64,000 bases of DNA from Rossellomorea sp. SC111 (GTDB lineage Bacteria > Bacillota > Bacilli > Bacillales > Bacillaceae_B), in contig NZ_JANIOC010000003.1 of NCBI RefSeq assembly GCF_024733565.1, positions 186,001 through 250,000 of the forward strand. Direction: 5' to 3'. The translations under genes were made by a program, and so were the position numbers. Of this stretch, positions 1 through 9,523 are shown piece by piece. The notes under the pieces are model-generated. The model saw nothing but the letters and a program-made list of their open reading frames with translations, was not told the DNA's origin and did no database searches. How positions within the stretch are numbered: position 1 is the first letter of the stretch; each line of letters starts with the position of its first letter.

Positions 1-213
1 CCATTTGCCTTCACCTTCCGTCACGTGCATGAACATGAAGAGCTGGATAGCAGCCTGTATGAATGCCAGGACGAATACGATGGCTACGATCAGTTCATAT
101 GCCATATTCGTATAAAGTCCAAACCAGACGGCTAAGAACGTCAACGCAATCGATAAGATAAATCCAATGATCTGAGTCCAAGGCAATCCACTATGATTCG
201 TATGTTGTGACAT
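1..213 (-). CDS. qoxD: Quinol oxidase subunit IV, partial (3' end outside window)
   Basis: Small membrane subunit of the aa3-type menaquinol oxidase, a proton-pumping terminal oxidase of the cytoplasmic membrane. The 71 codons present start [18 protein letters not shown] and show hydrophobic segments at about residues 14-34 and 40-60 and the motif QLFMFMHV typical of subunit IV (cytochrome o ubiquinol oxidase subunit IV family). The start ATG overlaps the qoxC stop in TAATG, a translational coupling junction. Transcribed last in qoxABCD; the C-terminus lies beyond position 1. Confidence 0.93.
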   Translation of the reverse strand, partial: MSQHTNHSGLPWTQIIGFILSIALTFLAVWFGLYTNMAYELIVAIVFVLAFIQAAIQLFMFMHVTEGEGKW

Positions 214-830
214 TATCCCACCATCCCTAATAAGTACACGCTTGTGAACACGAAGATCCAGACAAAGTCCAGAAAGTGCCAATACAAGCTGGATACAAAT
301 AGTTTTTTAGCGGTATCAGGATTCAATCCCCGGTTCTTCACCTGGAACATGACGAGAAGAATCCACAGGATACCCACTGATACGTGGAGACCATGCGTCC
401 CGGTCAGTAAATAGAACGATGACCAGAATGCGTTCGTGCCCATGGCAGCTCCTTCATGAATCAAATGGATGAATTCGGTGATTTCCATGTAAAGGAATCC
501 GAGTCCAAATAATAATGTGATGATCAGCCAAACCATCATGGATTTGACATTTCTTTTTCGTAATTCATTTATTGATAGACCAGACGTGAAACTACTGATT
601 AATAGTAAAAGCGTCATGATGATCGTATTCTTCATATCAAACACTTCACTTGGAAGCGGGCCACCCATCGTCCCTGCTTTAAGGGCGAAGAATGTTGCGA
701 AAATAGTGGCAAACAATGCGATTTCCGCGCCAAGGAAAACCCAGAATCCGAATATGTTCAGCTTACCGATATCGGATTGATATTCAAGCGGCGTGTTTGG
801 ATCTATATTCGTACTATGTGCCATGCTCAC
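213..830 (-). CDS. qoxC: Quinol oxidase subunit III
   Basis: Membrane subunit III of the aa3 quinol oxidase (heme-copper oxidase subunit III family), thought to support the catalytic core and oxygen access. The 205-aa protein has about five hydrophobic helices and the family signatures [21 protein letters not shown] near residue 30, [17 protein letters not shown] near 140 and [15 protein letters not shown] near 180. Length is normal for QoxC. The start overlaps the end of qoxB by 4 nt (positions 827-830), as in a coupled operon. Confidence 0.96.
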   Translation of the reverse strand: MSMAHSTNIDPNTPLEYQSDIGKLNIFGFWVFLGAEIALFATIFATFFALKAGTMGGPLPSEVFDMKNTIIMTLLLLISSFTSGLSINELRKRNVKSMMVWLIITLLFGLGFLYMEITEFIHLIHEGAAMGTNAFWSSFYLLTGTHGLHVSVGILWILLVMFQVKNRGLNPDTAKKLFVSSLYWHFLDFVWIFVFTSVYLLGMVG

Positions 831-2788
831 GCCTCCCTCTTATACGGATTTTCAGTCTTTTCTATTTCTTCCACACTTACATAATAACCTTCATCCTGCT
901 TGTGTGACATCAATGAACGGAATGCCATGCATCCGAAGATACCGACAAGCGCCATGATCGCCATCCAGAACAGTTCGAACACTAAACCAAATCCTGCAAC
1001 GAAGAACAGCGCGGACATTATGAAAGGTGTTCCGGCATTACTTGGCATGTGGATCGGTTTGTAATCAAAGTTATCAGGAACCATCTTTCTTCCTTCTTGC
1101 TTCATATCATAAAATGCATCATGACTCTTCACTTCAGGAACATGTGCAAAGTTGTAATGAGGCGGGATCGCTGAGCTGGTCGCCCATTCAAGGGTACGTC
1201 CATCCCATGCGTCACCTGTTGTTTCCCTCTTGGCAAAACGGAAGCTGTAGTAGATTCCGTACACGAGAATCATAAATCCGACTCCCATTCCGAAAGCTCC
1301 GACGGAAGAAATCATATTCAATGATGTCCAGCCGTCTTCAGGTCCATACGTGTACACACGTCTTGGCATACCTGCAAATCCTAAAACGAACTGCGGTAAG
1401 AAACAAAGATTGAATCCGATGGAGAAGAACCAGAAAGCCCATCTGCCGATCGGTTCATTCATCTTGTGACCGAACATCTTAGGATACCAGTAAGTAAGTC
1501 CTGCGAAGCAGGCAAATACGACACCGGCAATCAACGTATAGTGGAAGTGAGCAACCAGGAAGTAGTTATTGTGATATTGGAAATCGGCTGCAGCCATTCC
1601 AAGCATAACCCCTGTCACCCCACCGATCAGGAATGTCGGAATAAACGCAACAGACCATAACATCGGGACAGTAAATTCGATTTTACCTTTAAATAACGTA
1701 CCAAGCCAGTTGAATATCTTGATTCCCGTCGGAATGGCAATCGCCATCGTTGAAATCGAGAATACACTGTTCACAGCGGCGCTTCCACCCATTGTAAAGA
1801 AGTGATGGACCCACACAACGAAACTTAATCCAGAAATCGCAACAAGTGAGATAATCATAGATTTATATCCAAATAGTGTTTTTCGTGCAAATGTAGCAAT
1901 GATCTCTGAGAAAATACCGAAAGCCGGCAATATAACGATATATACTTCCGGGTGCCCCCATAGCCAGAATAGGTTTGACCAAAGCATCGGATTACCACCA
2001 TCCGTCAGTGTGAAGAAGTGGGAACCGAAGATACGGTCAAATGTCATCAGTGCTAATGTGACAGTCAAAATCGGGAAAGCAAACACGATGATGAAAGCCG
2101 TGATCAACGTTGTCCATGTGAACATCGGCATGCGAAGAAGCGTCATGCCAGGCGCACGCATCTTGATGATGGTGACGACAAAGTTAATCCCGGTCAGCAA
2201 CGTACCAATCCCCGATATCTGTAAGCCCAACAGGTAATAGTTAATACCCGGTCCAGGACTACCTTCAATCGCAAGCGGTGCGTAGTTCGTCCAACCTGCA
2301 TTCGGTGAACCACCGAATACGAATGAAATATTGAAAAGGATTGCCCCGAACATGAATGACCAGAAACTCAGGTTATTCAAATAAGGGAAGGCTACGTCCC
2401 TTGCACCGATCTGCAAAGGAACGACCACGTTCATCAATCCAAGTAAGAATGGCATTGCCATGAACAGGATCATGATCGTACCATGAGTCGTAAAGATTTC
2501 ATTGTAATGCTCGGATGTTAAGAATGAATTATTCGGCACTGTCAGTTGTGCCCTCATCAAGAGTGCATCGACCCCTCCACGGAAGAGCATGACAAGTGCA
2601 GCCAGGATATACATAATCCCGATTTTTTTATGATCAACGCTTGTGATCCAGTCGTTCCACAGCCATTTCCACTTTTTAAAATAAGTGAGGACTGCAACGA
2701 TTCCGATTACGGTGAAAACGATTGAAATGTTGGCTCCCAGAATCAACGGATCGTTAAGGATCAGATTATCCTTAATAAAATCAAACAT
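827..2788 (-). CDS. qoxB: Quinol oxidase subunit I
   Basis: Catalytic subunit carrying heme a and the heme a3-CuB centre where oxygen is reduced to water. The 653-aa protein is of family length. Visible signatures are [14 protein letters not shown], the [15 protein letters not shown] loop (CuB histidine and cross-linked tyrosine), [10 protein letters not shown] (two CuB histidines) and HFHYTLIAG (heme ligands). An upstream GTG/ATG extension to 2842 is possible but overlaps qoxA; the start at 2788 is preferred because GGGAGGA lies at the right spacing before ATG. Second gene of qoxABCD. Confidence 0.97.
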   Translation of the reverse strand: MFDFIKDNLILNDPLILGANISIVFTVIGIVAVLTYFKKWKWLWNDWITSVDHKKIGIMYILAALVMLFRGGVDALLMRAQLTVPNNSFLTSEHYNEIFTTHGTIMILFMAMPFLLGLMNVVVPLQIGARDVAFPYLNNLSFWSFMFGAILFNISFVFGGSPNAGWTNYAPLAIEGSPGPGINYYLLGLQISGIGTLLTGINFVVTIIKMRAPGMTLLRMPMFTWTTLITAFIIVFAFPILTVTLALMTFDRIFGSHFFTLTDGGNPMLWSNLFWLWGHPEVYIVILPAFGIFSEIIATFARKTLFGYKSMIISLVAISGLSFVVWVHHFFTMGGSAAVNSVFSISTMAIAIPTGIKIFNWLGTLFKGKIEFTVPMLWSVAFIPTFLIGGVTGVMLGMAAADFQYHNNYFLVAHFHYTLIAGVVFACFAGLTYWYPKMFGHKMNEPIGRWAFWFFSIGFNLCFLPQFVLGFAGMPRRVYTYGPEDGWTSLNMISSVGAFGMGVGFMILVYGIYYSFRFAKRETTGDAWDGRTLEWATSSAIPPHYNFAHVPEVKSHDAFYDMKQEGRKMVPDNFDYKPIHMPSNAGTPFIMSALFFVAGFGLVFELFWMAIMALVGIFGCMAFRSLMSHKQDEGYYVSVEEIEKTENPYKREA

Positions 2789-2804
2789 GTAAAGTCCTCC
2801 CTTC

Positions 2805-3824
2805 TTAGTGCTCGTGACCGCCATGATCTTCATGGTCGTCATCTTGATCTTTTTTCTTCATATCGTCATGGTCCATGCCTTCATGGCCTTCCATATCCAT
2901 GTTGCCATGAACCGATTTAGCATCTAGATCTGCTCCATCGACCGTGATATCCAAGCCGTATTTCTCACGTATCGCCAAGGCATATTCAGGGTTTTTGGCG
3001 TGATTGACAAATGCTAAGTGAGTGGAAGAAAACGTCATCTTTTCGACCGTTTCAGGAAGCATCAGTTTTTCATACGTATCTTCCGTCAGTTTCGGTTCGT
3101 CTTGAGCATCTTCTACCCAATCTTCATATTTGTCTTTTTTCATCGCAACAAAATCAAACGTTTGGTGGGTCATTCCTTCACCAGTGAAGTTGGAATTTCT
3201 TCCATCATACGTTCCTGGCTCATCAGCCTGCAGATATAAGTCATTGACCATTCCAGGCATTCCATAGATCTGCCCGCCGATTTGCGGCACCCAGAAGGAA
3301 GCCATGGAATCAGCTGCGGTTACTTTGAAAAGAATCGGATGATCCTCAGGGACATTGACATAGTTTACGGTTTCAATTCCTTCTTCAGGATAACTGAAGA
3401 TCCATTTCCAATCGACAGCCGTCGCATGGATCACGATCGGGTCTTTATGAGAGGTCGCTTCCGGTGCGTTCCTCAATTCATAAAGGGCCTTTGTATTCGG
3501 GATGGATAATGCGACGACGATCAGGACAGGAATCAACGTCCAAATGATCTCAAGGAATGTACTTCCGTGCATATCCGGTTTATAGTCACTATTCTTCTTA
3601 CTGCTTCGATACTTGAATAATATGATTGTAAAGAATCCAAGTACAACAACCATAATGGCAATCATATAGTAGATGGACAACATAATTAGATCTTTTTGAA
3701 CGGCTCCCACCGGTCCTTTGGGATCCAGGATGATTAATTCGCTATCCGTACTGAAAATAATGATGAAAAATAACGAAATAAGACTTATTAAGACAATTAA
3801 ATACGGTTTAAATTTATTAAACAA
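2805..3824 (-). CDS. qoxA: Quinol oxidase subunit II
   Basis: Subunit II of the aa3 menaquinol oxidase: two N-terminal transmembrane helices (about residues 7-27 and 46-70) and an extracytoplasmic cupredoxin-like domain ([18 protein letters not shown], then [16 protein letters not shown]). It lacks the CuA cysteine ligands, as expected for a quinol rather than cytochrome c oxidase. The start is TTG at 3822-3824, nine bases after AGGAAGGTG. Two oddities: QoxA homologues usually have a lipobox cysteine before LDPKGP, but here the segment reads [19 protein letters not shown] with no cysteine; and the C-terminal 40 residues are a His/Asp/Met-rich tail ([20 protein letters not shown]...), possibly metal binding. 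First gene of the operon. Confidence 0.94.
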   Translation of the reverse strand: MFNKFKPYLIVLISLISLFFIIIFSTDSELIILDPKGPVGAVQKDLIMLSIYYMIAIMVVVLGFFTIILFKYRSSKKNSDYKPDMHGSTFLEIIWTLIPVLIVVALSIPNTKALYELRNAPEATSHKDPIVIHATAVDWKWIFSYPEEGIETVNYVNVPEDHPILFKVTAADSMASFWVPQIGGQIYGMPGMVNDLYLQADEPGTYDGRNSNFTGEGMTHQTFDFVAMKKDKYEDWVEDAQDEPKLTEDTYEKLMLPETVEKMTFSSTHLAFVNHAKNPEYALAIREKYGLDITVDGADLDAKSVHGNMDMEGHEGMDHDDMKKKDQDDDHEDHGGHEH

Positions 3825-3989
3825 AAGAAATCACCTTCCTTTATGTAGAATTTACTCTCGTAGACCTATACTATCAAATTCTCTAATCAGGTACCCTTCA
3901 TAACTTCATTTTTAAACAGATTTTCGAAATTTCGACGCATTTTATTCACAGAACGGTAACAATGTTGGAAAGAATTGCTCAATGGATAA

Positions 3990-4035
3990 AAAAATAACTC
4001 TCAACGTTATCTGAGAATAACATTGAGAGCGTTTT
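3990..4035. terminator. Bidirectional hairpin in the qoxA-copA gap
   Basis: Inverted repeat CTCTCAACGTTAT (3998-4010) / ATAACATTGAGAG (4017-4029), one internal mismatch. T-runs flank it on both strands (CGTTTT on plus; TTATTTTTTT on minus). It lies 160 bp past the copA stop and before the qox promoter region, so it probably ends copYZA transcripts. A weaker repeat, AGAGGTC...GACCCTCT, sits nearer copA at about 4140-4167. The 362-bp gap 3825-4186 shows no gene. Confidence 0.6.
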
Positions 4036-4186
4036 AAAGGTTGATTTTTTAGAATATTTCACAAATACATTTCACAAATCAAATTAAAAAATTATCTAAG
4101 AATAAGATATTTCAATCCTTTATCTGATTCCATTAGTTAGAGGTCCTGTGAATAAACGCAGACCCTCTTTATGAAAGTCGTTAAAA

Positions 4187-6643
4187 TCATAGTCCTGATG
4201 GTTTGAATCCTTTCAATCGAAGGGCGTTCAGCAAGACGGATACGGAGCTGAAGCTCATGGCGGCTCCTGCGATCATTGGATTAAGTAACGGTCCGCCGAA
4301 CAGGTAAAGGATTCCCATGGCAATGGGAATGCCAAGGATGTTATAGCCAAATGCCCAGAAAAGATTCTGCTTGATGTTCCTTATGGTCGCTTTACTCAGC
4401 TCAACGGCTGTCGGTACGTCCATTAGGTCACTTCTCATCAGGACGATGTCTGCCGACTCCATGGCCACATCCGTACCGGAACCGATGGCGATTCCGATAT
4501 CAGCTTGCGCAAGGGCGGGAGCGTCATTAATCCCGTCCCCCACCATCGCCACTTTTCTTCCTTCTTCCTGAAGCTTCTTGACTTCATTCGCTTTGTCTTC
4601 AGGCAGTACTTCACTCAGCACGCGGTCGATCCCTACTTCTCTTGCGATCGCTTCCGCTGTCCGCTTGTTGTCTCCCGTGATCATCGCCACTTGGAGCCCC
4701 ATTCTGTGAAGCTTTTCAATCGCTTTGAAACTCGTTTCTTTTACAGTGTCTGCGACGGCAATGATGCCCGCAACTTCCTCTTCGACGGCGATATACATCG
4801 GCGTTTTCCCCTCGGCTGCCAAGCGGTCGGAAACTTCCGCCAGTTCCCCGACTTCGACGTCATTTTCATCCATCAACTTGCGATTTCCGAGCAACAGATC
4901 GTCTCCTTCGACCGTCACTTCAATTCCCTGTCCCGTAATGGCATCAAAGAAATCGGTTTTGCGAGTGGCGAATCCTCTCTCCTCCGCCTCACGGACAATC
5001 GCTTCGCCAAGTGGATGCTCAGAACCTTTTTCTGCTGAAGCAGCAAGGATCAGAAGCTCTTCTTCTGACATTCCTTCTGACGTCACGATATCCGTCACTA
5101 CAGGCTTTCCTTCCGTGATGGTACCGGTTTTATCAAACACGATGGTATCTATTTTATGGGTCGCTTCAAGGGCTCCGCCGCTTTTAATCAGGACCCCATT
5201 TTCAGCGCCCTTTCCCGTACCGACCATGATCGCCGTAGGTGTGGCGAGTCCAAGAGCACAAGGACAGGCGATGACTAAAATCGAAATGGCAATCGTGAAG
5301 GCAAAGAGGCCTGACTCCCCTGAAATATACCAGGCGGCCCCGGATAGAATGGCGAGAACGATGACGATGGGTACAAAATATCCCGAAATGACGTCCGCCA
5401 TTTTAGCAATAGGGGCATTTGAGCCTTGAGCATCTTCCACCAGCTTGATGATCTGCGATAATGCCGTATCTTTTCCGACTTTCGTCGCCTCGTATCGGAT
5501 GGTGCCGTTTTTATTAATGCTCGCACCGATGACGTTCGAGCCACTGGTTTTCTCTACAGGGATGCTTTCCCCTGTCAGCATCGCTTCATCAACAGAGGTT
5601 TTTCCTTCTGTCACCACTCCATCCACCGGTATCTTTTCACCAGGCTTCACGATGATGATATCTCCGACTTCCACTTCTTTAACTGAAATCTCGACTTCCG
5701 CTCCATCTCTTACGACGGTGGCTGTCTTAGGAGCGAGCCCCATCAGCTTCTTGATCGCTTCAGACGTTTTCCCTTTTGAAAGGGCCTCGAAATACTTCCC
5801 TAATGTAATGAGGGTTAGGATGACGGCAGCCGATTCAAAATAGAGATTCTGTGAATAGCCTTCACTACCTGTGATAATCATGATGGTTGCAAACAAGCTG
5901 TAGAAGAACGCTGCCCCAGTTCCGAGCGCCACCAATGAATCCATATTGGGATGCCGTTTGGAAAGCGTCTTAAACCCTACGGTGAAAAATGGTTTCCCCA
6001 TCGCTACGACAGGAATTGTAAGAACCAGTTGTATCAATGCAAATCCAGTCGGGTTCACCATCGGATCGATCGCATCGGGCAGAGGCATGCCAAACATATG
6101 CCCCATGGATACCAGGAGCAAGGGAACCGTGAAGACAGCTGAAACCCAGAAGCGTTTCCACATCGTCTTGATGTGCTCTTCTTTCTTGTCTCTGTCTTCG
6201 TCCACTGATTCTTCCGAGTCCGTGTCCTCATGTGCTTCATATCCGGCATCGGAAACCGCTCCCTTGATATCCGACACGGTAACGACGGCAGGCTCATACT
6301 CAATGACCATTTTCTCGGTTGCCATATTGACCGTCGATTCCTTAACACCATCCAATTTTCTTGTCGCCTTTTCGACCGTTTGCACACAGGAAGCGCATGT
6401 CATGCCCGTCACGCTGAAGGTCTTTTTCTCTATTTCTGTGACTGCCTTATAACCTGCGTCATCCACGGCTTGCTTGATCTCTTCAAGTGAGAGTTCGCTT
6501 TCATCATAGGTTATATTCAATTTCTCCGTTGCAAGATTGACGTTTGCTTGTTGAACCCCAGCCAGTTTCTTCGTTGCTTTCTCAACAGCCTGTGAACAAG
6601 AGGCACATGTCATCCCTTCGATGTTCAATGTTTTTTCCGTCAT
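4187..6643 (-). CDS. copA: Copper-exporting P1B-type ATPase
   Basis: ATP-driven Cu(I) exporter of the cytoplasmic membrane. The 818-aa protein has two N-terminal heavy-metal domains, each with GMTCASC (near residues 10 and 78), then eight predicted membrane helices, an A domain with the TGE motif ([11 protein letters not shown]), the intramembrane copper-binding CPC ([12 protein letters not shown]), the phosphorylation site DKTGTITEG, an HP motif ([10 protein letters not shown]), and the hinge [16 protein letters not shown]. The start at 6643 has AGGTGG eight bases upstream; a GTG at 6655 would lie inside that ribosome binding site. It follows copZ by 15 bp in a copYZA operon. Confidence 0.97.
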   Translation of the reverse strand: MTEKTLNIEGMTCASCSQAVEKATKKLAGVQQANVNLATEKLNITYDESELSLEEIKQAVDDAGYKAVTEIEKKTFSVTGMTCASCVQTVEKATRKLDGVKESTVNMATEKMVIEYEPAVVTVSDIKGAVSDAGYEAHEDTDSEESVDEDRDKKEEHIKTMWKRFWVSAVFTVPLLLVSMGHMFGMPLPDAIDPMVNPTGFALIQLVLTIPVVAMGKPFFTVGFKTLSKRHPNMDSLVALGTGAAFFYSLFATIMIITGSEGYSQNLYFESAAVILTLITLGKYFEALSKGKTSEAIKKLMGLAPKTATVVRDGAEVEISVKEVEVGDIIIVKPGEKIPVDGVVTEGKTSVDEAMLTGESIPVEKTSGSNVIGASINKNGTIRYEATKVGKDTALSQIIKLVEDAQGSNAPIAKMADVISGYFVPIVIVLAILSGAAWYISGESGLFAFTIAISILVIACPCALGLATPTAIMVGTGKGAENGVLIKSGGALEATHKIDTIVFDKTGTITEGKPVVTDIVTSEGMSEEELLILAASAEKGSEHPLGEAIVREAEERGFATRKTDFFDAITGQGIEVTVEGDDLLLGNRKLMDENDVEVGELAEVSDRLAAEGKTPMYIAVEEEVAGIIAVADTVKETSFKAIEKLHRMGLQVAMITGDNKRTAEAIAREVGIDRVLSEVLPEDKANEVKKLQEEGRKVAMVGDGINDAPALAQADIGIAIGSGTDVAMESADIVLMRSDLMDVPTAVELSKATIRNIKQNLFWAFGYNILGIPIAMGILYLFGGPLLNPMIAGAAMSFSSVSVLLNALRLKGFKPSGL

Positions 6644-6658
6644 TGTGTTAACCACCTT

Positions 6659-6874
6659 TTATTTTGCAGGTTCTGTTTGATATCCCGCATCAGACACCGC
6701 TTTACTTAAACTGTCTGGTGATTGCTTCGATTCGTCATACTTTACCTTAGCCGCACCATTCTCGAGATCAACTTTGGCTTTTTCTACTCCGTCCAGTTCA
6801 TTCAAAACAGTCTCTACTTTTTTTACACAATTCCCACATGTCATTCCAGATACGTTTAATAATGTTTTTTCCAT
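6659..6874 (-). CDS. copZ: Copper chaperone
   Basis: Cytosolic Cu(I) chaperone that passes copper to the CopA metal-binding domains and, in CopY systems, to the repressor. The 71-aa protein is a single HMA (ferredoxin-like) domain with the metal loop GMTCGNC at residues 10-16. The ribosome binding site AAAGGAG lies upstream of the ATG. It sits between copY (22-bp gap) and copA (15-bp gap), so the three are probably one transcript. Confidence 0.95.
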   Translation of the reverse strand: MEKTLLNVSGMTCGNCVKKVETVLNELDGVEKAKVDLENGAAKVKYDESKQSPDSLSKAVSDAGYQTEPAK

Positions 6875-6896
6875 TGCAAAAACACTCCTTTAATTT

Positions 6897-7358
6897 TTAA
6901 TGATGGCAGTTCATGCCGTGATCTTTTTTACAGGTACATTGTCCGGGTACGCAATTACATGCGATTTCATCGACAGCATCTTTCTTCTTGGTTTGTAAAA
7001 CTTGTTCAAGAAGAGCGATATCATCATGACTCAGCGTTGCCTCTCCAATCAGGTCGGCAATCGTCTTCCCCACCGCCCGGCTGCATATATGGGTGAATAA
7101 TCCTGACTTCAAAGTCTTAAGGCTTTCTTCTTCACTGACTCCCGGCCTGTAAATGAACCGGTTTCCGATTTTTTCGGTTGTCAGCATCCCTTTTTTGACC
7201 AGGCGCCCAATAAAGGTTTTCGTCGTAGCCGGTTTCCACTCTTTCTTTTCCTGAAGGACGGCACTTATTTCTTTACTGGTCACTTCTTTCAGAGTCCAGA
7301 CGACTCTCATCACTTCCCATTCAGAATCCGTGATTTCCGGTTTTTCTTCTTCGGGCAA
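6897..7358 (-). CDS. copY: CopY-type copper-responsive repressor
   Basis: BlaI/MecI/CopY-family winged-helix repressor, 153 aa. The N-terminal winged helix runs about residues 8-75 (ITDSEWEVMRVVW; ATTKTFIGRLVKKGML). The C-terminus carries CNCVPGQCTC, the CxCx4CxC signature by which CopY exchanges Zn for Cu(I) and leaves its operator, followed by an extra His/Cys tail (HGMNCHH). The start is TTG at 7356-7358, seven bases after AGAGGTG. Family knowledge is from Enterococcus and Lactococcus; most Bacillus copZA operons use CsoR or CueR, so this arrangement is less usual. Confidence 0.9.
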   Translation of the reverse strand: MPEEEKPEITDSEWEVMRVVWTLKEVTSKEISAVLQEKKEWKPATTKTFIGRLVKKGMLTTEKIGNRFIYRPGVSEEESLKTLKSGLFTHICSRAVGKTIADLIGEATLSHDDIALLEQVLQTKKKDAVDEIACNCVPGQCTCKKDHGMNCHH

Positions 7359-7380
7359 GGGTGAACACCTCTCTTACGTT

Positions 7381-7390
7381 TACATTTGTA
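7381..7390. promoter_or_regulatory. cop box 1
   Basis: TACATTTGTA, an exact match to the CopY operator core TACAnnTGTA. It is followed by ATCGATTT, as is the second box 30 bp upstream. It lies between the promoter and the copY ribosome binding site. Confidence 0.85.
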
Positions 7391-7406
7391 ATCGATTTAT
7401 ATTTAT

Positions 7407-7435
7407 AGTTTACAACTGTAATCGATTTTAGTCAA
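7407..7435 (-). promoter_or_regulatory. Predicted sigma-A promoter of copYZA with overlapping operator
   Basis: On the minus strand TTGACT (7435-7430) and TAAACT (7412-7407) are separated by 17 bp. The second cop box TACAACTGTA (7411-7420) lies in the spacer and touches the -10, so bound CopY would block polymerase. Promoter call is by inspection only. Confidence 0.6.
7411..7420. promoter_or_regulatory. cop box 2
   Basis: TACAACTGTA, an exact match to the CopY core TACAnnTGTA, exactly 30 bp from the first box (about three helical turns), consistent with two dimers on one DNA face. Confidence 0.85.
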
Positions 7436-7525
7436 CAGATTGAGTTGGGTATATGTAAAAAAGATCTTTTGCTCAGGTACTGTGTCTTTATTCTGTACCA
7501 CTGGTGGTTTTCTATAAACTCTGGC

Positions 7526-7553
7526 AAAAAAAAATGATCCCGTTAAAGGATCA
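7526..7553 (-). terminator. Terminator of the Csp-like gene
   Basis: TGATCC (7535-7540) / GGATCA (7548-7553) with a nine-base A-run at 7526-7534, which is a T-run in the minus-strand transcript. Lies 46 bp past the stop of the gene at 7600. Confidence 0.7.
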
Positions 7554-7599
7554 TCTCTTAGGTTTATTTAACTGGTGATCACTTGCTCAAGTGTGCATG

Positions 7600-7926
7600 T
7601 TAGGCGATTTTTTTACACTCTTCTGCACAGTTAAAGCAGGCATCCGCACATTTTTGACAATGATCATGATCATGCTTCTTACATTCTTCCCCGCATGTTT
7701 CACATATCTTCGCACACACCTGGGCGAGTTCAGCCGCAAATGGTGTCCCTCTCACTAAGGACTGTTCTAAGTATGCACACATATCCGCACATTCACGATC
7801 TAACCGGATGCATCCTTTCATCATGTTGATATCTTCTTCTTTTAAGCAGGAATCATAACAGTGGTTACAAGCTTCCATGCACGCATGCAGTGCTTTGATG
7901 GCAGATTGATACTTTTCATGTGACAT
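7600..7926 (-). CDS. Four-helix-bundle copper storage protein (Csp/DUF326-like)
   Basis: Predicted cytosolic copper store. The 108-aa protein has 16 cysteines spaced as CxxxC/CxxC along amphipathic helices (16,20,23,27; 39,46,50; 71,75,78,82; 90,93,97,100,104), the pattern by which Csp3 and YhjQ-type proteins line a four-helix bundle with Cu(I). A HDHDH patch at residues 85-89 precedes the last helix. There is no signal peptide, which fits the cytosolic Csp3 class. The ribosome binding site GGGAGG precedes the ATG. Its position beside copYZA supports a copper role, although no cop box is seen directly upstream. Confidence 0.85.
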   Translation of the reverse strand: MSHEKYQSAIKALHACMEACNHCYDSCLKEEDINMMKGCIRLDRECADMCAYLEQSLVRGTPFAAELAQVCAKICETCGEECKKHDHDHCQKCADACFNCAEECKKIA

Positions 7927-8041
7927 TTTTTCATTCCTCCCATTAATTTGGTTATTGGATACACTTTTACTATATCCCGTTAAAATGCGTTTAAACGGAT
8001 TTAGGTTATTTTATATCTAAAACCAATCCCAAACACCAAAA

Positions 8042-8073
8042 AGCCATGTTCCTTTTAAAACAGGAACATGGCT
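8042..8073 (-). terminator. Second hairpin downstream of tmRNA
   Basis: Perfect 12-bp inverted repeat AGCCATGTTCCT (8042-8053) / AGGAACATGGCT (8062-8073), followed by a short T-run on the minus strand. It lies 52 bp past the first tmRNA terminator and probably backs it up, or serves as an end signal in the gap before the Csp gene. Confidence 0.6.
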
Positions 8074-8118
8074 AACTTAATTAAAAAATAGGAAAGGAGT
8101 ATCAATAAAACCCCAAAT

Positions 8119-8146
8119 AAAAAACCACCAAATATGTATTTGGTGG
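8119..8146 (-). terminator. tmRNA intrinsic terminator
   Basis: Hairpin CCACCAAATA / TATTTGGTGG (8125-8146) followed by six T on the minus strand. The 5' arm includes the encoded CCA and the last acceptor bases of tmRNA, so terminator folding competes with the mature 3' end until it is trimmed. Confidence 0.8.
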
Positions 8147-8157
8147 AGACGGTGGGA

Positions 8158-8434
8158 CGTGCACTTCCATGCTTTCGACATGGCACTGACTATATCTTGA
8201 ACCTTGTAGTTTCAGGTCCTTTGGCGTATTATGCGAAATATAAATTTATCTGTTCTCAGATAGGATTCCGCATCCTAGTACTACCGATCTTCGGCAGCCT
8301 ATAAGTCGATACACGGCTGTTGGATTGCTCCACATACCGCTCGGCATTGCCTTATCACACTGGGTGTGACTTAGGTTTCACCGATAAAGCCAAATTTTCA
8401 CTTATGTGTTACCACACAAGGCGACTATGAACTA
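8158..8434 (-). other. Group I intron in the tmRNA T-loop
   Basis: A 277-nt insertion between GGGUUCGAU and UCCCACC of tmRNA. It has group I hallmarks: the upstream exon ends in U and the intron ends in G; the guide GUCG ten bases inside pairs with exon CGAU to give P1 with the U-G wobble at the splice site; a P2 hairpin CUU-UGUG/CACA-AAG follows; a Q-like AAUGCCGAGC lies mid-intron; and AAGAUAUAGUC near the 3' end is the canonical S element, pairing with GACUUAUA to form P7 with one bulge. No open reading frame fits inside, so there is no homing endonuclease. Boundaries rest on restoring the T-arm. Confidence 0.9.
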
Positions 8435-8654
8435 ATCGAACCCACGTCCAGAAACATCGCCACTTAAGCGTCTACGAGCGTAGTCGATATATTCGCAAGT
8501 TCGCTACAGCTTCTGCCTATCGACGGGCGTCCGTGCAGCTAGTCTGATTGGTCTCTTCCTTTGTCCTCAGACGGTGGACTCCGGCGTAGCCTACTAAGAG
8601 TGAGTCCCTTACCCTACCACATAGGCGATGGAGGGAGGAACAGCTAAAGCGCTA

Positions 8655-8690
8655 TTACGCTGCTAAAGCTAGGTTATTGTTAGTTTTGCC
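8655..8690 (-). other. tmRNA tag reading frame
   Basis: Resume codon GGC at 8690-8688 runs eleven codons to TAA at 8657-8655, encoding GKTNNNLALAA. With the charged alanine the tag is A-GKTNNNLALAA; the LALAA end matches the degron read by ClpXP. It is shorter in the middle than the B. subtilis tag. Confidence 0.88.
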
Positions 8691-8931
8691 AGTTATTATT
8701 GGCTTTGGCGTTTTAACGTAGACGACCCCTACGGCTCGCGACCTAAGCTCGAACTATCCCTGTCGAATCCGTAACGTCCCCATGATAGAAAGGGAAGAAC
8801 GGGAAAGAATAAGTTCAGCGTGTAAGTCACTTATTCAATTGTTCTTACTGCCGCTTGATTTCCTTGCGACATATACTAGTATAACAAATCCTGAGATAAT
8901 TGCAAATGCCAGATTCCGGAAATCTGTAGTA

Positions 8932-9402
8932 TTACATTCCTTTTTGGCGCTGAGCCAGTTCCCTTTGGATGGAACGGTTCGCTTCTTTACGTTTCAAGTC
9001 TTCACGTTTATCATACTTCTTCTTACCGCGTGCCAGCCCGATCAGAAGCTTCGCTACACCATTCTTGATGTATAGCTTCAGTGGAACGATTGAATACCCG
9101 GCTTCTTTTGAATCACCGATCAGTTTGTTGATTTGCTTCTTATGAAGCAGCAGCTTACGTGTTCTAAGCGGCTCATGATTAAAACGATTTCCCTGTTCAT
9201 ATGGACTGATATGCATATTATGAACGAAGATTTCTCCATTTTGAACACGGGCAAAAGAATCCTTCAAGTTCACACGACCGCCCCGGATCGCTTTGATTTC
9301 TGTCCCTTGCAGCACAAGACCCGCCTCATATGTTTCTTCTACGGCATAGTCATGACGTGCTTTCTTATTTTGGGCAATAAGCTTGCCTTCTCCCTTTGGC
9401 AT
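8932..9402 (-). CDS. smpB: SsrA-binding protein
   Basis: Binds the tRNA-like part of tmRNA and delivers it to stalled ribosomes. The 156-aa protein starts [19 protein letters not shown], carries the OB-fold core ([30 protein letters not shown]) and ends in a basic tail ([20 protein letters not shown]). The start at 9402 follows GGGGGATTCC; a longer frame to 9438 exists but lacks a better site. tmRNA lies 150 bp downstream and rnr 121 bp upstream. Confidence 0.97.
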   Translation of the reverse strand: MPKGEGKLIAQNKKARHDYAVEETYEAGLVLQGTEIKAIRGGRVNLKDSFARVQNGEIFVHNMHISPYEQGNRFNHEPLRTRKLLLHKKQINKLIGDSKEAGYSIVPLKLYIKNGVAKLLIGLARGKKKYDKREDLKRKEANRSIQRELAQRQKGM

Positions 9403-9523
9403 TGGAATCCCCCTAGTCATCTCCATCAGTTTACTCATTATTATCTCATATTTCCAAGAAAAATTGTATCGTTACACTCTGAAGAGAAAAGGAGCAAAGG
9501 ATGTCCCGTTGCTCCTGAACCTG

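Larger units (their letters stand above)
8141..8781 (-). ncRNA. ssrA: tmRNA gene interrupted by an intron
   Basis: Transfer-messenger RNA, which rescues stalled ribosomes with SmpB. The 5' end GGGGACGUUACGGAUUCGACAGG (8781 downward) and 3' end CGUCUCCACCA (to 8141) pair as the tRNA-like acceptor, with CCA encoded. The 347-nt 5' exon (8435-8781) stops inside the T-loop after GGGUUCGAU; 277 nt intervene; the 17-nt 3' exon (8141-8157) resumes with UCCCACC. Joining gives the normal T-arm GUGGG-UUCGAUU-CCCAC and a 364-nt mature RNA, the usual size. The location beside smpB and rnr is conserved in Bacillus. Confidence 0.95.

Noticed and set aside
8782-9075. 97-aa plus-strand frame next to tmRNA
   Set aside because: Overlaps smpB antisense and lacks support.
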